Numbered from the stretch's first letter, positions 51,728 through 62,131 are shown. The stretch: DNA of 64,000 bases from Osmia lignaria lignaria (GCF_051020975.1 NC_135039.1:9026692-9090691); one strand, 5' to 3'. The notes: generated from the letters alone by a model not told the origin. Numbers and translations are program-made.

Positions 51728-53271
51728 ATGGCTTCACGCTACGTGAACACCAGCGAGGAGACCCGAGGGAGGATAGTCTTTGTGACGCGGATACCGCCAT
51801 TCACCAAAACCAAGGAGCTCATGAAACTATTCAAGGAGTTCCGGCCGCAACATGCGGTCATGGTGCGTCGACCCACGGGAACGCAGGGTTTCGTGACCTT
51901 TCCAACGGCGTCACAGGCGACAGAGGCGATACTCTGGGTCGCCAATACCAAGCCCATTTTCCACAAAAGGAGGGTGAAAGCGGACCTGGCTGACTTGTGG
52001 CATGAGGCCACACTCATCCGGCCCAGGGAAAGGCCAGAACAGCTTCGAGCGGGGGTACGACCATCATCGCCGACGCTTCCGATAAAAGCGATTGCTCGCA
52101 TCGCCCACTACCTGGATTTCGCGAGCCGGGCGCGGATGGAATGCGTATCCAGAGCTTGGCGACTAGGATCCATGGCCTTGTACGCAGCTACGCGGACCCT
52201 CACCACCGAAGATTGGCGTTGGCCAGCAGGCTGGGACAATCAGGTTGTCTCCACCGGAGCCTATTATTGGGCGGTAAAACGTTTAGGGCCCTACGTTACC
52301 GGATTTAGGCTCGACGACCGGCGAATCGCGCGGGGGTTGCGTCCCCAGGTAATAGGGATTGCGGTGCGCGGTTGTCCGTTTCTGACCCGAATAGATCTGA
52401 CGCACGCATTCGTCCGGCGGCTTTAAGAGACCTAGCGAGCACTGCAGCCACAATAACAGATTTAAGAATAGGGCAGAGCTTTCGTTCCGTGGAGTCCGAG
52501 GTCTCGGCGCTGCTCGCGCCTGCGTCACGCATTGCGGTTTTTGTGGCATCAACCACGGAATTCGCGGGGGTGGCGCTGGCGCGGGTGACACTGGGACTTC
52601 GTGAGCTGCGGCTGAAGAACTGCGAGGCAGTATTGTCAGCACCTGTGGGCGCGGCACTCGCCGCGCTAAACTCTCTCTCCGCGCTGGAGCTTGGGCAATG
52701 CCGTTCGCTCACCACGGAATAACCCCTTCGCGCCCTAATAAATAACGCTTCGCTACACGCGACTCTGATTGAGTTAATTATTACTGACGTCGATTTCGCG
52801 CCCTTAGATATGGGCGAGGGTGAAGAGGAATTTAACGCCCCTAAGATGGCTGACCCCGTATTTATCGAACTTCAAATGGGGCCAGTGGAAATAGCCCGGA
52901 CGATACCAGAAGTATTTACCCGGTTGACAACCTTGACTACGATGTTCTGCGGATGGGTGGCCAACACCTTCGTGATGCACATTAGAAGTCACCTCACGCA
53001 GCTTACGAACCTCGATCTGTCGGGCTGCACCAACATCCGGGGCCAGTTCGCCCTTGAGGGTCTCTCTACCCTACCGGAGCTACGTAGGCTTCATATAAAT
53101 AATTTGCACCCGTCCGTAACCGGCCAGGTTCTAGGGATGATTGGTACCTTAGAGGAGATCTACACCCGGGACAGTCAAGGAATTAACGGTGAAGATGTCT
53201 GCGGCGCAATAACAGGGTGCAGCTCATGTTATAATTATCCGCATATTTATTGTTCAGTAAGTCTAATTTAA
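51728..53271 (+). pseudogene. RRM-F-box-LRR protein (ORF3-like), broken
   Basis: ATG at 51728 in good context (CACCATGG). Residues 16-88 form an RNA recognition motif: RNP2-like IVFVTRIP and RNP1-like GTQGFVTF, with helix TKTKELMKLFKEF. Residues 117-144 read as an F-box (LPIKAIARIAHYLDFASRAR). Leucine-rich repeats follow, for example GCPFLTRIDLTHAF, LGLRELRLKNCEAV and LTNLDLSGCTNI. Intronless and GC-rich. One frameshift near 52420 and one in-frame TAA at 52720-52722 break it; the final repeat ends abruptly at 53271. The same domain order occurs in proteins named after worm EEED8.10, as I recall, with multiple copies in ants; that needs a search. F-box proteins recruit SCF ubiquitin ligase. 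Its place between Gypsy pol linker and a downstream LTR suggests capture by the retroelement. Confidence 0.7.
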
Positions 53272-53919
53272 ACAGTTAATAGATATTTGCATCGTTGTTA
53301 GCCAATATACGAAATTGTTGAAAGCATGGAACATTCCAGAAATTCTACGGCGTAGAAACACCGAAAAGCCGTTAGACAAAGATGGAACACCAAGAAAGAG
53401 AGAAAGTATGATCTAGAGGAATTTAGCTGGCACGCGCTTTCAGCCAATAGCGACGCCGAAATATGATCTGCCGAAATGTCCCCACGCAGGACATCGTCCT
53501 CGCGACGGGCCCTTCCGGCTAGGATCGCGTTCGATTCTGATCACTCTTCGTCGAACAATCGAGTAAGTCGTGGCGGGAACCCGTGCGTTAAGAGATAGAG
53601 TTGTCGATTGTACTTCGTTGTAATTTAGCTGCGCGGCAAGTCCTACGTATTAGGTAGAGTGTCGCGAGGGTGAAATTCCGGATACGCCGCAAAGACTCAG
53701 AGACGCGCACGTTAAACTCATTTCACACTATTAAAATTCTATCATTTCTCTTTCTTTTAATCCGTTTGATCGCGTATTTTTCGTATTAAATTCACTCGCG
53801 TTTATTATTCTATTTTCCGAAATTGTAATCGTCTTGTGTTACGTCTTATTTAATTTTCATTTGCAATAAACGGCAAACGGGTGCGCGACATCAGCCTCTC
53901 ATCTTTCTTGGTGTTCCAG

Positions 53920-53997
53920 ATTCAACAGCGATTTTCAACGATTACACAGCGAACTACAAAGCGATTTTTATCGTATATTATATTGTACAGTCTCACG
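53920..53997 (+). other. Conserved mini-exon in LTR copy D
   Basis: 78 nt between TTGGTGTTCCAG and GTAAGC, matching the mini-exons at 2671-2752 and 26019-26085 (minus). No start codon or clear coding role. Confidence 0.5.
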
Positions 53998-54064
53998 GTA
54001 AGCCTGTTCAGTACTAATTTATCGAGCACGGCATTATAATTGAATTTCGACAAGGCAAAACGGG

Positions 54065-54266
54065 CGATCTATGAAGCCTTCGGGTTGTAAGAGTCTCTTC
54101 ATTTTAGATCGTCTCGTTTTCACATTCAGGTACCGAATTATAATTTATTCGCTATATTATTATTCCGAATTTTGAACCATCGCGATTTTGCGTGTGACGA
54201 TTGTTTCGACTACGATACTTTATCAGGGACGACCTGTAAAGCCCTTTCGGGGGTTGTAAGGAACCC
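54065..54266 (+). other. Two three-way-junction modules (D1, D2) in LTR copy D
   Basis: D1: CGATCTA (54065-54071) pairs with TAGATCG (54105-54111) and encloses CC-TTCG-GG (54077-54084) and AAGAG-T-CTCTT (54089-54099). D2: a CCC-TTTC-GGG hairpin (54242-54251) overlaps a GGGTT/AACCC stem (54251-54266). D2 is less regular. Confidence 0.6.
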
Positions 54267-54306
54267 AACGGAAATAATTGCTATCTGAATTTCCGTCTTT
54301 TAATTT

Positions 54307-54361
54307 GTTCTGACTGTAGAGGACGCTTCTGCGTCATACGCGGTTAGAACTGGTGGCAGCG
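54307..54361 (+). promoter_or_regulatory. Stem plus tRNA-Leu-complementary 11-mer (copy D)
   Basis: GTTCTGAC (54307-54314) pairs with GTTAGAAC (54343-54350) around a GACGC-TTCT-GCGTC hairpin. TGGTGGCAGCG follows at 54351-54361. It lies about 120 nt inside the LTR end, so it is not the normal primer site. Confidence 0.5.
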
Positions 54362-54529
54362 ATACCTTTCTCATCGCCCAAAAATAAGAAGAATCAAATT
54401 CAATATTTTCTATCTCCACTTATATATATAAATTTTTCTTCTTTTACGTTGCGCGCTCGCTCTCGACGCGCAACGTAACACCTTCTTTCTTCTCTTACGT
54501 TGCGTGCGCGCTCGCCGCGCAACGTAACA

Positions 54530-54867
54530 ACTAGTAGGAATTACCTAACCTAAAAGTAAGCTAAGTGTTCCGTTAAAATTTCCAGGTTTGCAAAAAAATA
54601 TCCCTTCAACGAAGGGCTGCAGGGTGGTATTTCATTTTATGGCAAGTTGTAAACTAATAAAGAAACGAAGGGGTCCGATAAACACGTGTTCGCCTTTCGC
54701 GAAGTAAACCCTGCTTAACCACGCCGCTGACAAAAAGCAGACCTATTCAATTGTCAGAAACATTTTCTAAGTAGTTTTTCGAACTATTCACAATTGACTA
54801 GTCAGTTTCGTACACGTGCTCAGGAGGTCATGGGAAAGTTTCGGACAATATTATGATGACACTATAC
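54530..54867. other. No recognised gene
   Basis: Short non-coding joint between the LTR and the Tigger MITE. Confidence 0.4.
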
Positions 54868-54967
54868 TACAGTAAAAGCTGGATATATCCAACAAACATT
54901 GGGACCCAGACGTTGCATATATTCGGCCGAGGTGTCGATTCTGGGCACTTAACACTAGAACTACTAA

Positions 54968-55170
54968 CCGGTCAAAATGACCGGTTGTATCAATTGTTTA
55001 CAAGATTTTGTCTTGAAATTTTATTTAATATTTCATAATAATGTTGTGACTTTTTCTAAATTCATGTATTTAATAACATTATAAATTATTTTGATTTTCC
55101 GCTTCCATTTTTCTGATATACATATGTGATACACCTATATATACCGACCGGTCAAAATGACCGGTCGGTA
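54968..55170. repeat. Palindromic ACCGGTCAAAATGACCGG repeats (left pair)
   Basis: Copies near 54969 and 55145, with a third near the other terminus at about 57326. Each is an inverted repeat around AAAA. Likely transposase-binding sites, by analogy with subterminal repeats of other piggyBac elements. Confidence 0.7.
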
Positions 55171-55473
55171 TTTTTAATGTTCCTAATACGAAAACTTCTT
55201 ACGAACTATCAATCCCCCACTACGGCGCTAGCCAATTGTTGTAAACAGTTGAAATACAGTGCTCACGCGGTAGTTGTATACAGTTGAAATAAGTGCGGTT
55301 GAAATTAGTGCAGTTGAAATACTTACAATATTGTGGACAATTGTGTTGAATATATTTCTTTCAATTTACAGTTATTGTAGCTTGCAATGTAAGTAAATTG
55401 TGAATATTTTTATTATAATAAGGGAAAATATATTTAGAATATTTTTATCCAGTTTTGAAACTTTACCGTAAAA

Positions 55474-57182
55474 ATGCCGAAACGTGCGAAAATACCTAGA
55501 ATTTTAGAGGACATAACAAATATAAGAGAAGATTTTTCGGATATCGACCAAGTAGATTTTGATCCTGAAATTGGACCAGCAGATATTTCAGAGGATCAAT
55601 CAGAAGAAGAAGTGTGTGTTTCCTCAGACAGCGATAGTGAAGAAGGGAACATCCTGAATGTACGTAGACCAAGAAGACTTTTGAGATTGTCGTCATCTTC
55701 GGATGAGAATGACCGTCAACAAACTGAAATTGCTGCTGATGGAACTATCTGGACAAAAATAAAACCTGGATCCACTCCAGGAAGGAGATCGATAAATCTC
55801 ATTTTCAAAGCAGTAATTGGACCCACAGCATATGCAAAACGAAGCATAATGAAGGGCACTGTAAGTAGTGCTTTGTTTTTGATAATCAATCGACGAATGA
55901 TAGATCATATTAGAACATGCACAAAACTAGAAGCTTTCCGAGTTCTTGGTGAAAAATGGGATCTATCTCAAGTAAAGTTTTACGCTTTTCTTGGAATTTT
56001 ATATGCACGTGGTGCTTATGAAGCTAAGAATTTGAAATTATCTTATTTATGGTCTAAAAAGTGGGGACCAGCGTTTTTTTCAAAAACTTTAAGTAGAAAG
56101 GAGTTTACCGATATTTTAAGATTTATCCGTTTCGATAAAAGAAATGAACGGAGTGTACGATTGCAAAGGGATAAATTTGCATTGATTTCAAATGTTTGGT
56201 ATTCATTCATTGAAAATAGGCAAAATTGTTACGTACCAGGACAAAATATTACAGTCGACGAACAACTATTCCCAAGCAAAGCGAGATGCCGATTCACGCA
56301 GTATATGCCGAACAAACCCGATAAGTTCGGAATAAAATTTTGGTTGGCATCTGATCTCCAAAGTAAATTTATAATAAATGGGTTCCCATATTTGGGAAAA
56401 GACGAAACAAGACAGTCATCAATTCCTTTGAGTGAGTTTGTCGTCCTGAAATTAATTGAACCAATTACCGGTGCTGGAAGAAATGTAACCACTGATAATT
56501 TTTTTACTACCAAATCACTGGCATCAAAATTATTGGAAAAACGGGCTACTTTGGTTGGAACAATTCGTGCAAATAAAAGAGAATTGCCGAAACTTGCCAA
56601 ACAAAGAAAAGATAATTTACCTCAATTTTCATCTGAAATTTATAAAAGAGATAATTGTACTTTGACAGTATATAAAAGTAAGCCAACGAAAAAAGTACTA
56701 CTACTGAGTACGAAACATAATTCAGTGAATAATGAAAAAGACAATAAAAAAATGCCTGAAACCATAATATTTTATAATAAAACCAAATTCGGGCGGATTA
56801 GATGGCCAGAAAGTATAGTGTGAAGTCAGGATCTCGAAGGTGGCCTCTTCAAGTATTTTTTAACATTCTCGACTTAGCAGCAATAAATGCCTGGGTTTTA
56901 TACAACGAAACGACTGGTGAAAATATATCGAAAAAAAGTTTTTTGTTTCAATTAGCAGAAGAACTTAGCGCAGAGTATAAAAATCCATCTGAACTGGAAA
57001 ACTTGAATGACTTCTTGAAGAACCCCGAGAGTTCTAATATACGAAAAACTTGCCAAATAGGTTTTTGTAATGAAAATAAAACTATGAATATATGTGCTGG
57101 CTGTAAAAAACACGTTTGTGGTAAATGCACATTGAAAAAAATGTCTTTATGTAAAAATTGTGGTGATCCAAATAATAACTAA
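55474..57182 (+). pseudogene. piggyBac transposase, third catalytic motif deleted
   Basis: ATG at 55474. An acidic N-terminus is followed by the DDE_Tnp_1_7 domain. D262 lies in NITVDEQLFPSK and D341 in VTTDNFFTTKSL. Near 56795 the sequence that normally encodes the VDxMDQ motif (third Asp) is missing several codons, and the frame shifts: the first frame ends at 56823 and the second (from 56802, ARKYSVKSGSRRWPL) continues to 57182. The C-terminal Cys-rich domain is intact (CQIGFCNEN, CAGCKKHVCGKC, CKNCGD). Full-length family members are about 560-610 aa, as this would be. The deletion removes a catalytic residue, so even read-through could not give active enzyme. Confidence 0.93.
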
Positions 57183-57802
57183 GCCTAAATGAAAAACAAA
57201 TAATAGTACTACCTTTTATGTAAACAGATGTACATATTATGTACTTGCAATATTAGAATAAAATATATTTTATTTTCTTTAAAACTTTTCTTTGAATTTT
57301 TATATTTTGCCAACTAAATATCACACCGGTCAAAATGACCGGTTTGGTAGAAATAGGTATATAACAACTGTTGGTCGTTCTAGTGTTAAACGTTGCATAT
57401 ATCCAGCCGAGGTGTCGATTCTGGGCATTTAATGTTTCATATATCCAGCCGAGGTGTACTCAGCCGCGATACCTATTCTACGTTCGTACACAACATGTGA
57501 CGTGTTGCATGTTGCGTGTTTGATGCATCTTTGGTGTACGGCTTGCCTTATGTTTGGTATCATTTTAATCAGAAAAATCTCACAAATGCGTTAGTAAAAG
57601 TTTCATTAAGAAAAAGTTAAAAATAAAAAAGTTTTATCGTTCAATTAGTATTAGTCACACCGATATTACCGTCGGATCATATTACACGGTTTCCTCGTCG
57701 AGCGGCTCGGTTCGCTTAGGGGGATCCCCCTAAGTGGAGGGGATAGCGCTGTTGCATATATCCAGCCAAACTTTTGTTGCATATATCCAGCTTTTACTGT
57801 AT

Positions 57803-58636
57803 TTTGTTAGTGAAACAATATTTTTACAAAACATGTTTACATAAAAAAATATGATGTATTACAGAAAAAATATAATTACTTTTCTTACGTCCAGATAGAT
57901 ATTTCTGGTACGCAGGAGTGCATGAAAGATTTGACAATCGATATTGCCACGAAACGGGATCGAACGTTCTACGAGGACGTGGACGTTCCTTTTTTTCCAT
58001 TCAATGTGATCAAGATCTCTGTTACATTTGTTTATTTTAAATGAAGCCAATTGTACACATTGGTGGGGATAATCCAGACCTCCGAGCAAGCAGCATCGAA
58101 CTATTCCAACTATATACAGGACCAAGTAATAATAAACGTTATAAAATGATTACGAGAATTACGATTACGAGATCCCCGGATTCAGGACAATAGCGACAAA
58201 TCGAAATACCATCTTCGAAATCTAATTTGTACGATGTAGGTATGTTCAGCGAACAGTATTCTTCGATCCTCGCGGTTACTTTGTCGCTGTCAATGGATCA
58301 TAAAAGAGAAGGATACAATGAGGGTCGTAGCAGCCGAAAAATAAAGCTAGCGCGTACGAATATCCCAAACTGCAGGGTACTTGAGATGTAGAAACATTGC
58401 CAGGGCTGAATGAAGGTTGCTAGTGAGGCCTGGAGAATGTTTTGAAGACTAAACTTTTCAATAAAACACTTTTACTAAAGGGACACATGGATGTCTCTTA
58501 CATATTGCAGACACAAATCCACAAAAAAAGAAGCAATGTGTTTCGCATTCAGTAAGTAACTACGCTGAACATTGAATTGCAAAGCATCGATGACTGTTAC
58601 TAATTTTAAACATTACCTTCATATAACAAAATTATA
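57803..58636. other. No recognised gene
   Basis: An 88-codon frame on the minus strand (57859-58125) has no recognised domain. The rest is AT-rich non-coding sequence. Confidence 0.35.
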
Positions 58637-58638
58637 TA

Positions 58639-59236
58639 CAGTCACTCACAGTGAAAATCGTCCACCCGCGACAGAGCGTATATTTATCTATATGTATAAA
58701 ACAATAAATAGAAATAAAATACATTGATTGTGCATATCAAATTACATAAATGATTCTTATAGATTTTTGTATTGTCGCAATTTTGTAATTGCGCTCGAGG
58801 TAGGTATAAAGAAAACTCTCTCCGCTTCACTCTCTTTCCGCTGTCGTTCAATCTCATTCACTCTCACTCATTCGGCGTGCATCTCATTCCCATTCAAACA
58901 TCCTTTCTCTCACTGCAGTATGCTAAATCCGAATCTCTAAACTATTTTTATGTAACTTTTAGTTTTTTAGATAATCAATCTTAAACAAAAATTGCAAGTA
59001 TTCAACTTAAGAAATGATTTATGCATGTTTAGATTCTTAGTTTTTGAAATATAATGAAAAATATCAGGAGATGTGCGATTTAGACATCTTTAATGTAATA
59101 ACAATTTATATCATTTTATTCTAACTATGTAGAATAATTTGATATGCATAATCAATGTATTTTATTTGTATTTATTGTTTTATTTAGGCTAATATTCTGT
59201 TTGTTACGGGTAGACCATTTTCACTGTGACTGACTG
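58639..59236. mobile_element. Tc1/mariner-type MITE (598 bp)
   Basis: CAGTCACTCACAGTGAAAAT at 58639 mirrors the right end (CAGTCAGTCACAGTGAAAAT reading inward from 59236), with TA on both sides (58637-58638, 59237-59238). Inverted repeats are about 32 bp. No coding frame. Confidence 0.85.
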
Positions 59237-59250
59237 TACATATAATATAG

Positions 59251-59610
59251 AACACTGTACAAAATAGAATACCTCGGTTAAAATTGGACTAAATAATTTG
59301 AGTTTTTTTGAGAAGCTATAAAAATTAATTCACTAAACTATGTATAAATGCCTTGACCGATCTCGATGAAATTTTTAGCACACACATAACTTATTTGAAT
59401 CTACGAAAGACATATTTTAAATTTTCATTATAAACTCACATAAAAAAGTTGAAAAATTACCATTCACTATTTTTTCCACGATTTCAACAAATTGTAATTT
59501 TTTTAAAGGATAAAAATATATATTTCAGTGAATTAATTTTTATAGCTTCTCAAAAAACCTCAAGTTATTTAGTCCAATTTTAACCAAGGTATTCTGTTTT
59601 GAACAGTGTT
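59251..59610. mobile_element. MITE with 85-bp inverted arms (360 bp)
   Basis: AACACTGT at 59251 is mirrored by ACAGTGTT ending at 59610. The arms share GAATACCT, AAAATTGGACTAAAT and GAGAAGCTATAAAAATTAAT. It sits only 14 bp from the previous MITE. Non-coding. Confidence 0.8.
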
Positions 59611-61006
59611 TACTTATTTTGTCCCTGAGTGTATAAAAAAAATACCGTGCTATTACTACATCACAAACTGTAACATCATACAAATTTATACCATAAAACG
59701 TAACTTACCTTTCTCGACATCTCTTATTTCTGGACAAACGCCTTGTAAATACATTCAGCTTGTCCTTTCTTATGGTACTCTTCAAATAGCGCTTATTTCG
59801 TTTATCTGTGCCCTTGTTTTGTACTTCCATGGTAATGGTCACACACACTAATTGTCACTGCACTTTTGAATTACGCAGAAATGAAATAATTAGATATATC
59901 AATACCTGCGCTGTTCGATTGCTTTCTGCGTCTGCAGCGTAGTGCAAGCGACAAAAAACTGATCAGCTAACGCTGTTCACAGATCAGAGATGCTGAGACG
60001 CAGAACGAAAGATAAACAGAACGGAACAGGATGGATGTATGCGTCCTATTCCTCTCTTTCTCATTAGGAGTAGTGTATACTGATACATTTCCATAGATAC
60101 ATTCACATACTGATACATTTACATTTAGAGTATGTACTTTCGGGGATACTTTTTAATGCAAACATGTGCATAGGAAAGAATTTTTTATTATCCTGTGCGT
60201 ATACTTTTGACGTATCAACCACTTTATTAGGGAAGAATTCCACTTGCTAACGGCGAAGGAACACCCCGCAAGTATGCGCGGACACGCCGCACATTTTCAA
60301 ACCTTTGCGCATTCGAATTTTCACGCGGGCCGCTGACGTATCCTTCTGTCTTTGGTGCAAGTGAAATACAAAATATCGAGTGAGTGAGAAAGGCAATTTG
60401 GGCCTTGTCCACCCTTGAGGATAGCAAGGGCTGGATCGTCAGAAAAATAGTGACCGTCAAGAAGTCAACATCGTAAGTACCTTCACGCTTACTACCCCTG
60501 TCTTTTTCGCTATATGTGCCGGTAATATGAAAATGGTCGAATTCCAAATTTTCCGTTTATTACATTTCATTTATTTTTTTCATACTTTTTAGTGCATTTT
60601 GTAGTGGGTTGTATTTTTTGTTAGAAATTATTTTATCTTTTATCGTATCATGAGTTGGGGCATGGATACATATTGTTGGTTTAGCGAATTTATTACGTAT
60701 TATATGAACATGATACATAACAAATGTAAAGTTCGATTTTTTTTTTTATTTGAACTGACGCCACTTTCATAATAACTGACACACTTCTACATTTTACTTT
60801 CAACCCAAAAGTGTATTTAGACATATTCCGGATAAAGTTTCATTACCGTCATAGTATTGTTGTAGTTTTTTGTGCAAGATCTATTATCAACTGCGATTAT
60901 TTGAGTGTACGTGTATTTCTTCCGCTGAAAGATTCGTGTATTTATTTTCACGTGGAATAAGAAAGTTATGTTATAATTTACCCGCGATATGTCTATAAAA
61001 GGTGTA
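59611..61006. other. No recognised gene
   Basis: Only short frames (for example 60227-60547 minus) without known domains. A TTTTTAGTGCATTT...AAATTATTTTAT segment near 60590 resembles the end of the foldback at 30742-31713, suggesting an old remnant of that family. Confidence 0.4.
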
Positions 61007-61175
61007 TACATTCAGGTATAATATAGGTTTCCTTTAGTTAAAACTGAAAACAAATGATCAAAATTAAACAATTTCTGAACCTCAAAAGTAGAAATTTCAA
61101 CATTTAGAAATGTACAGATTCCCTAACTGTGCTAAATTTTGACTAAAAGAAACCTATATTATACCAGAATGTACA
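61007..61175. mobile_element. Small MITE, about 170 bp
   Basis: TACATTCAGGTATAATATAG near 61007 is mirrored by CTATATTATACCAGAATGTA near 61153-61173, extended by AGGTTTCCTTTAGT / ACTAAAAGAAACCT. Inverted repeats about 37 bp. Target duplication not clear. Confidence 0.75.
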
Positions 61176-61254
61176 AACTTCATAAACGTGTACTTTTTTA
61201 CTGCACTTTCAAATTCCATCCAATACTTTCACTGTTTCTTCGACTCGTTTTTAG

Positions 61255-62131
61255 ATGAGTACCAAAGAAGCCATGAGCACCAAACAAAATACTGCACGAC
61301 GTGACCGGAGCCGGTCCCAAAAATCATCGGGAAGGCGGACTCCACCACGGGACCAGATACTGCTCCCGAAAACCATCGTCGGGAAGGCGGAGTCCATCAC
61401 GGGACCCGTCAAGGTCTTCCCGACGGGACCGGAGCCGGTCACGTGGTACGTCGGAAAGAAGAACTCCACCGCGTGACCGAAGCCGATCAGCAATGAGTTC
61501 AGTATCGTCGAAGTGCGAGAACTGTTGATTTTTTAAAGAGCTCGTAGCTCAGTACAAAAAAGAGGTACGTTGATACGTAGGCGGTCTGACGCAAAACGAT
61601 CATACTGGATTTACGCATTTGTTATATTGTTATGAAAGTGTGAAAACGTCTAGGCATTATAGCAATATAATAAAGTACTTGGCAAAATGTATTGACTTTT
61701 TCCAGTTTAGCAAGTTAAAACACCGAGATCAGTTTTGGTTATAATCATAAATATACGACTATTACACTTCTGGTGTTCATATAAAGACTTCTTCCGAATG
61801 AAACAGGGCTTGAGACATGTTGATATCTAATATAATTGCACAATTATGATCCTAATGTTTTAAGTCTGTACACTTTAAAGAATGTATAAATTTTGCCATG
61901 TAGTTTATGGAGTTCCAAAAATTTGAATATGTATCAGTTACGATCGATTAGTGTAGGTCAGTATTTCCATGAGTATACTGTTTCAATCTAACTTATGAAT
62001 TGTAATTAACATAAGATTTATATTTATGTTTCGTATTACAGATAAAGGAATTTAAAAAAAAACATAGGGAGACATTTTATGGAGGAGGATCACGGGCGGG
62101 AAGAGGAGGAAGGGGCGGAATTTTTAAGTAA
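61255..62131 (+). pseudogene. Gene-like unit: RS-rich exon spliced to Lys/RGG exon (unknown product)
   Basis: A strong acceptor (CGACTCGTTTTTAG) precedes ATG 61255. Exon A encodes MSTKEAMSTKQ and then Arg/Ser dipeptide-rich repeats (RRDRSRS, RRTPPRDRSRS). A one-base shift occurs near 61355, and a TGA lies at 61526-61528. In the same phase it continues KELVAQYKKE and ends AAAAAGAG/GTACGT at 61564. Exon B begins after TTACAG at 62041, keeps phase (IKEFKKKHRETFYGGG) and ends in a GRGGRGG motif with TAA at 62129-62131; AATAAA signals follow near 62170. RS and RGG stretches are typical of RNA-binding or splicing proteins. No known family is recognised. The two breaks make it a pseudogene unless the sequence has errors. 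Confidence 0.4.

Larger units (their letters stand above)
23876..54480 (+). mobile_element. Gypsy-type LTR retrotransposon, heavily interrupted (composite)
   Basis: Parts in order: 5' LTR pieces (about 23876-23957 and 28359-28635), primer site (28642-28658), leader, gag (38009-39184), protease (39242-40108), RT (45501-46343), RNase H (46344-46811), acidic linker (46812-47167 and 50916-51398), an RRM-F-box-LRR frame (51728-53271) and a downstream LTR to 54480. Continuity across insertions is supported by target duplications or by reading frame resuming in phase (Tigger 2). No integrase was found, and several frames are broken. The left LTR start is not defined. Joining ORF3 and the right LTR to this element is inference from order and proximity. 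Confidence 0.7.
53300..54529 (+). repeat. LTR family copy D (downstream LTR of the Gypsy element)
   Basis: Aligns with copies A and C in order: ACACCAAGAAAG and CCAATAG block, GGACATCGTCCTCGCGACGG, TCACTCTTCGTCGAA, the mini-exon, two three-way modules, the stem plus TGGTGGCAGCG (54351-54361), and a terminal hairpin ending CGCAACGTAACA at 54480. The terminal hairpin is duplicated once more, ending at 54529. The left edge is unclear and its U3 lacks the block shared by copies C and 63085-63773, so it may be truncated. Confidence 0.7.
54953..57385 (+). mobile_element. piggyBac element (2.43 kb)
   Basis: Flanked by TTAA (54949-54952 and 57386-57389). Ends CACTAGAAC at the left and its mirror GTTCTAGTG at the right. 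Encodes a piggyBac transposase, now broken. Subterminal palindromes ACCGGTCAAAATGACCGGT occur near both ends. TTAA duplication is diagnostic of the family. Confidence 0.94.
54870..57799 (+). mobile_element. Tigger MITE carrying a piggyBac element
   Basis: Ends CAGTAAAAGCTGGATATATC (54870) and its mirror at 57799, with TA on both sides. Without the piggyBac it is about 0.5 kb. The right part contains the block with ACACGGTTTCCTCGTCGAGC shared with Tigger 1 and the MITE at 40136, so it is the same family with slightly different termini. Confidence 0.88.

Noticed and set aside
53837..53850. TGTTACGTC as the true start of LTR copy D
   Set aside because: Homology with copies A and C continues well upstream of this point, so the match to an LTR start is probably coincidental.
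57859..58125. Host gene fragment on the minus strand
   Set aside because: 88 codons without any recognisable domain, motif or splice context.
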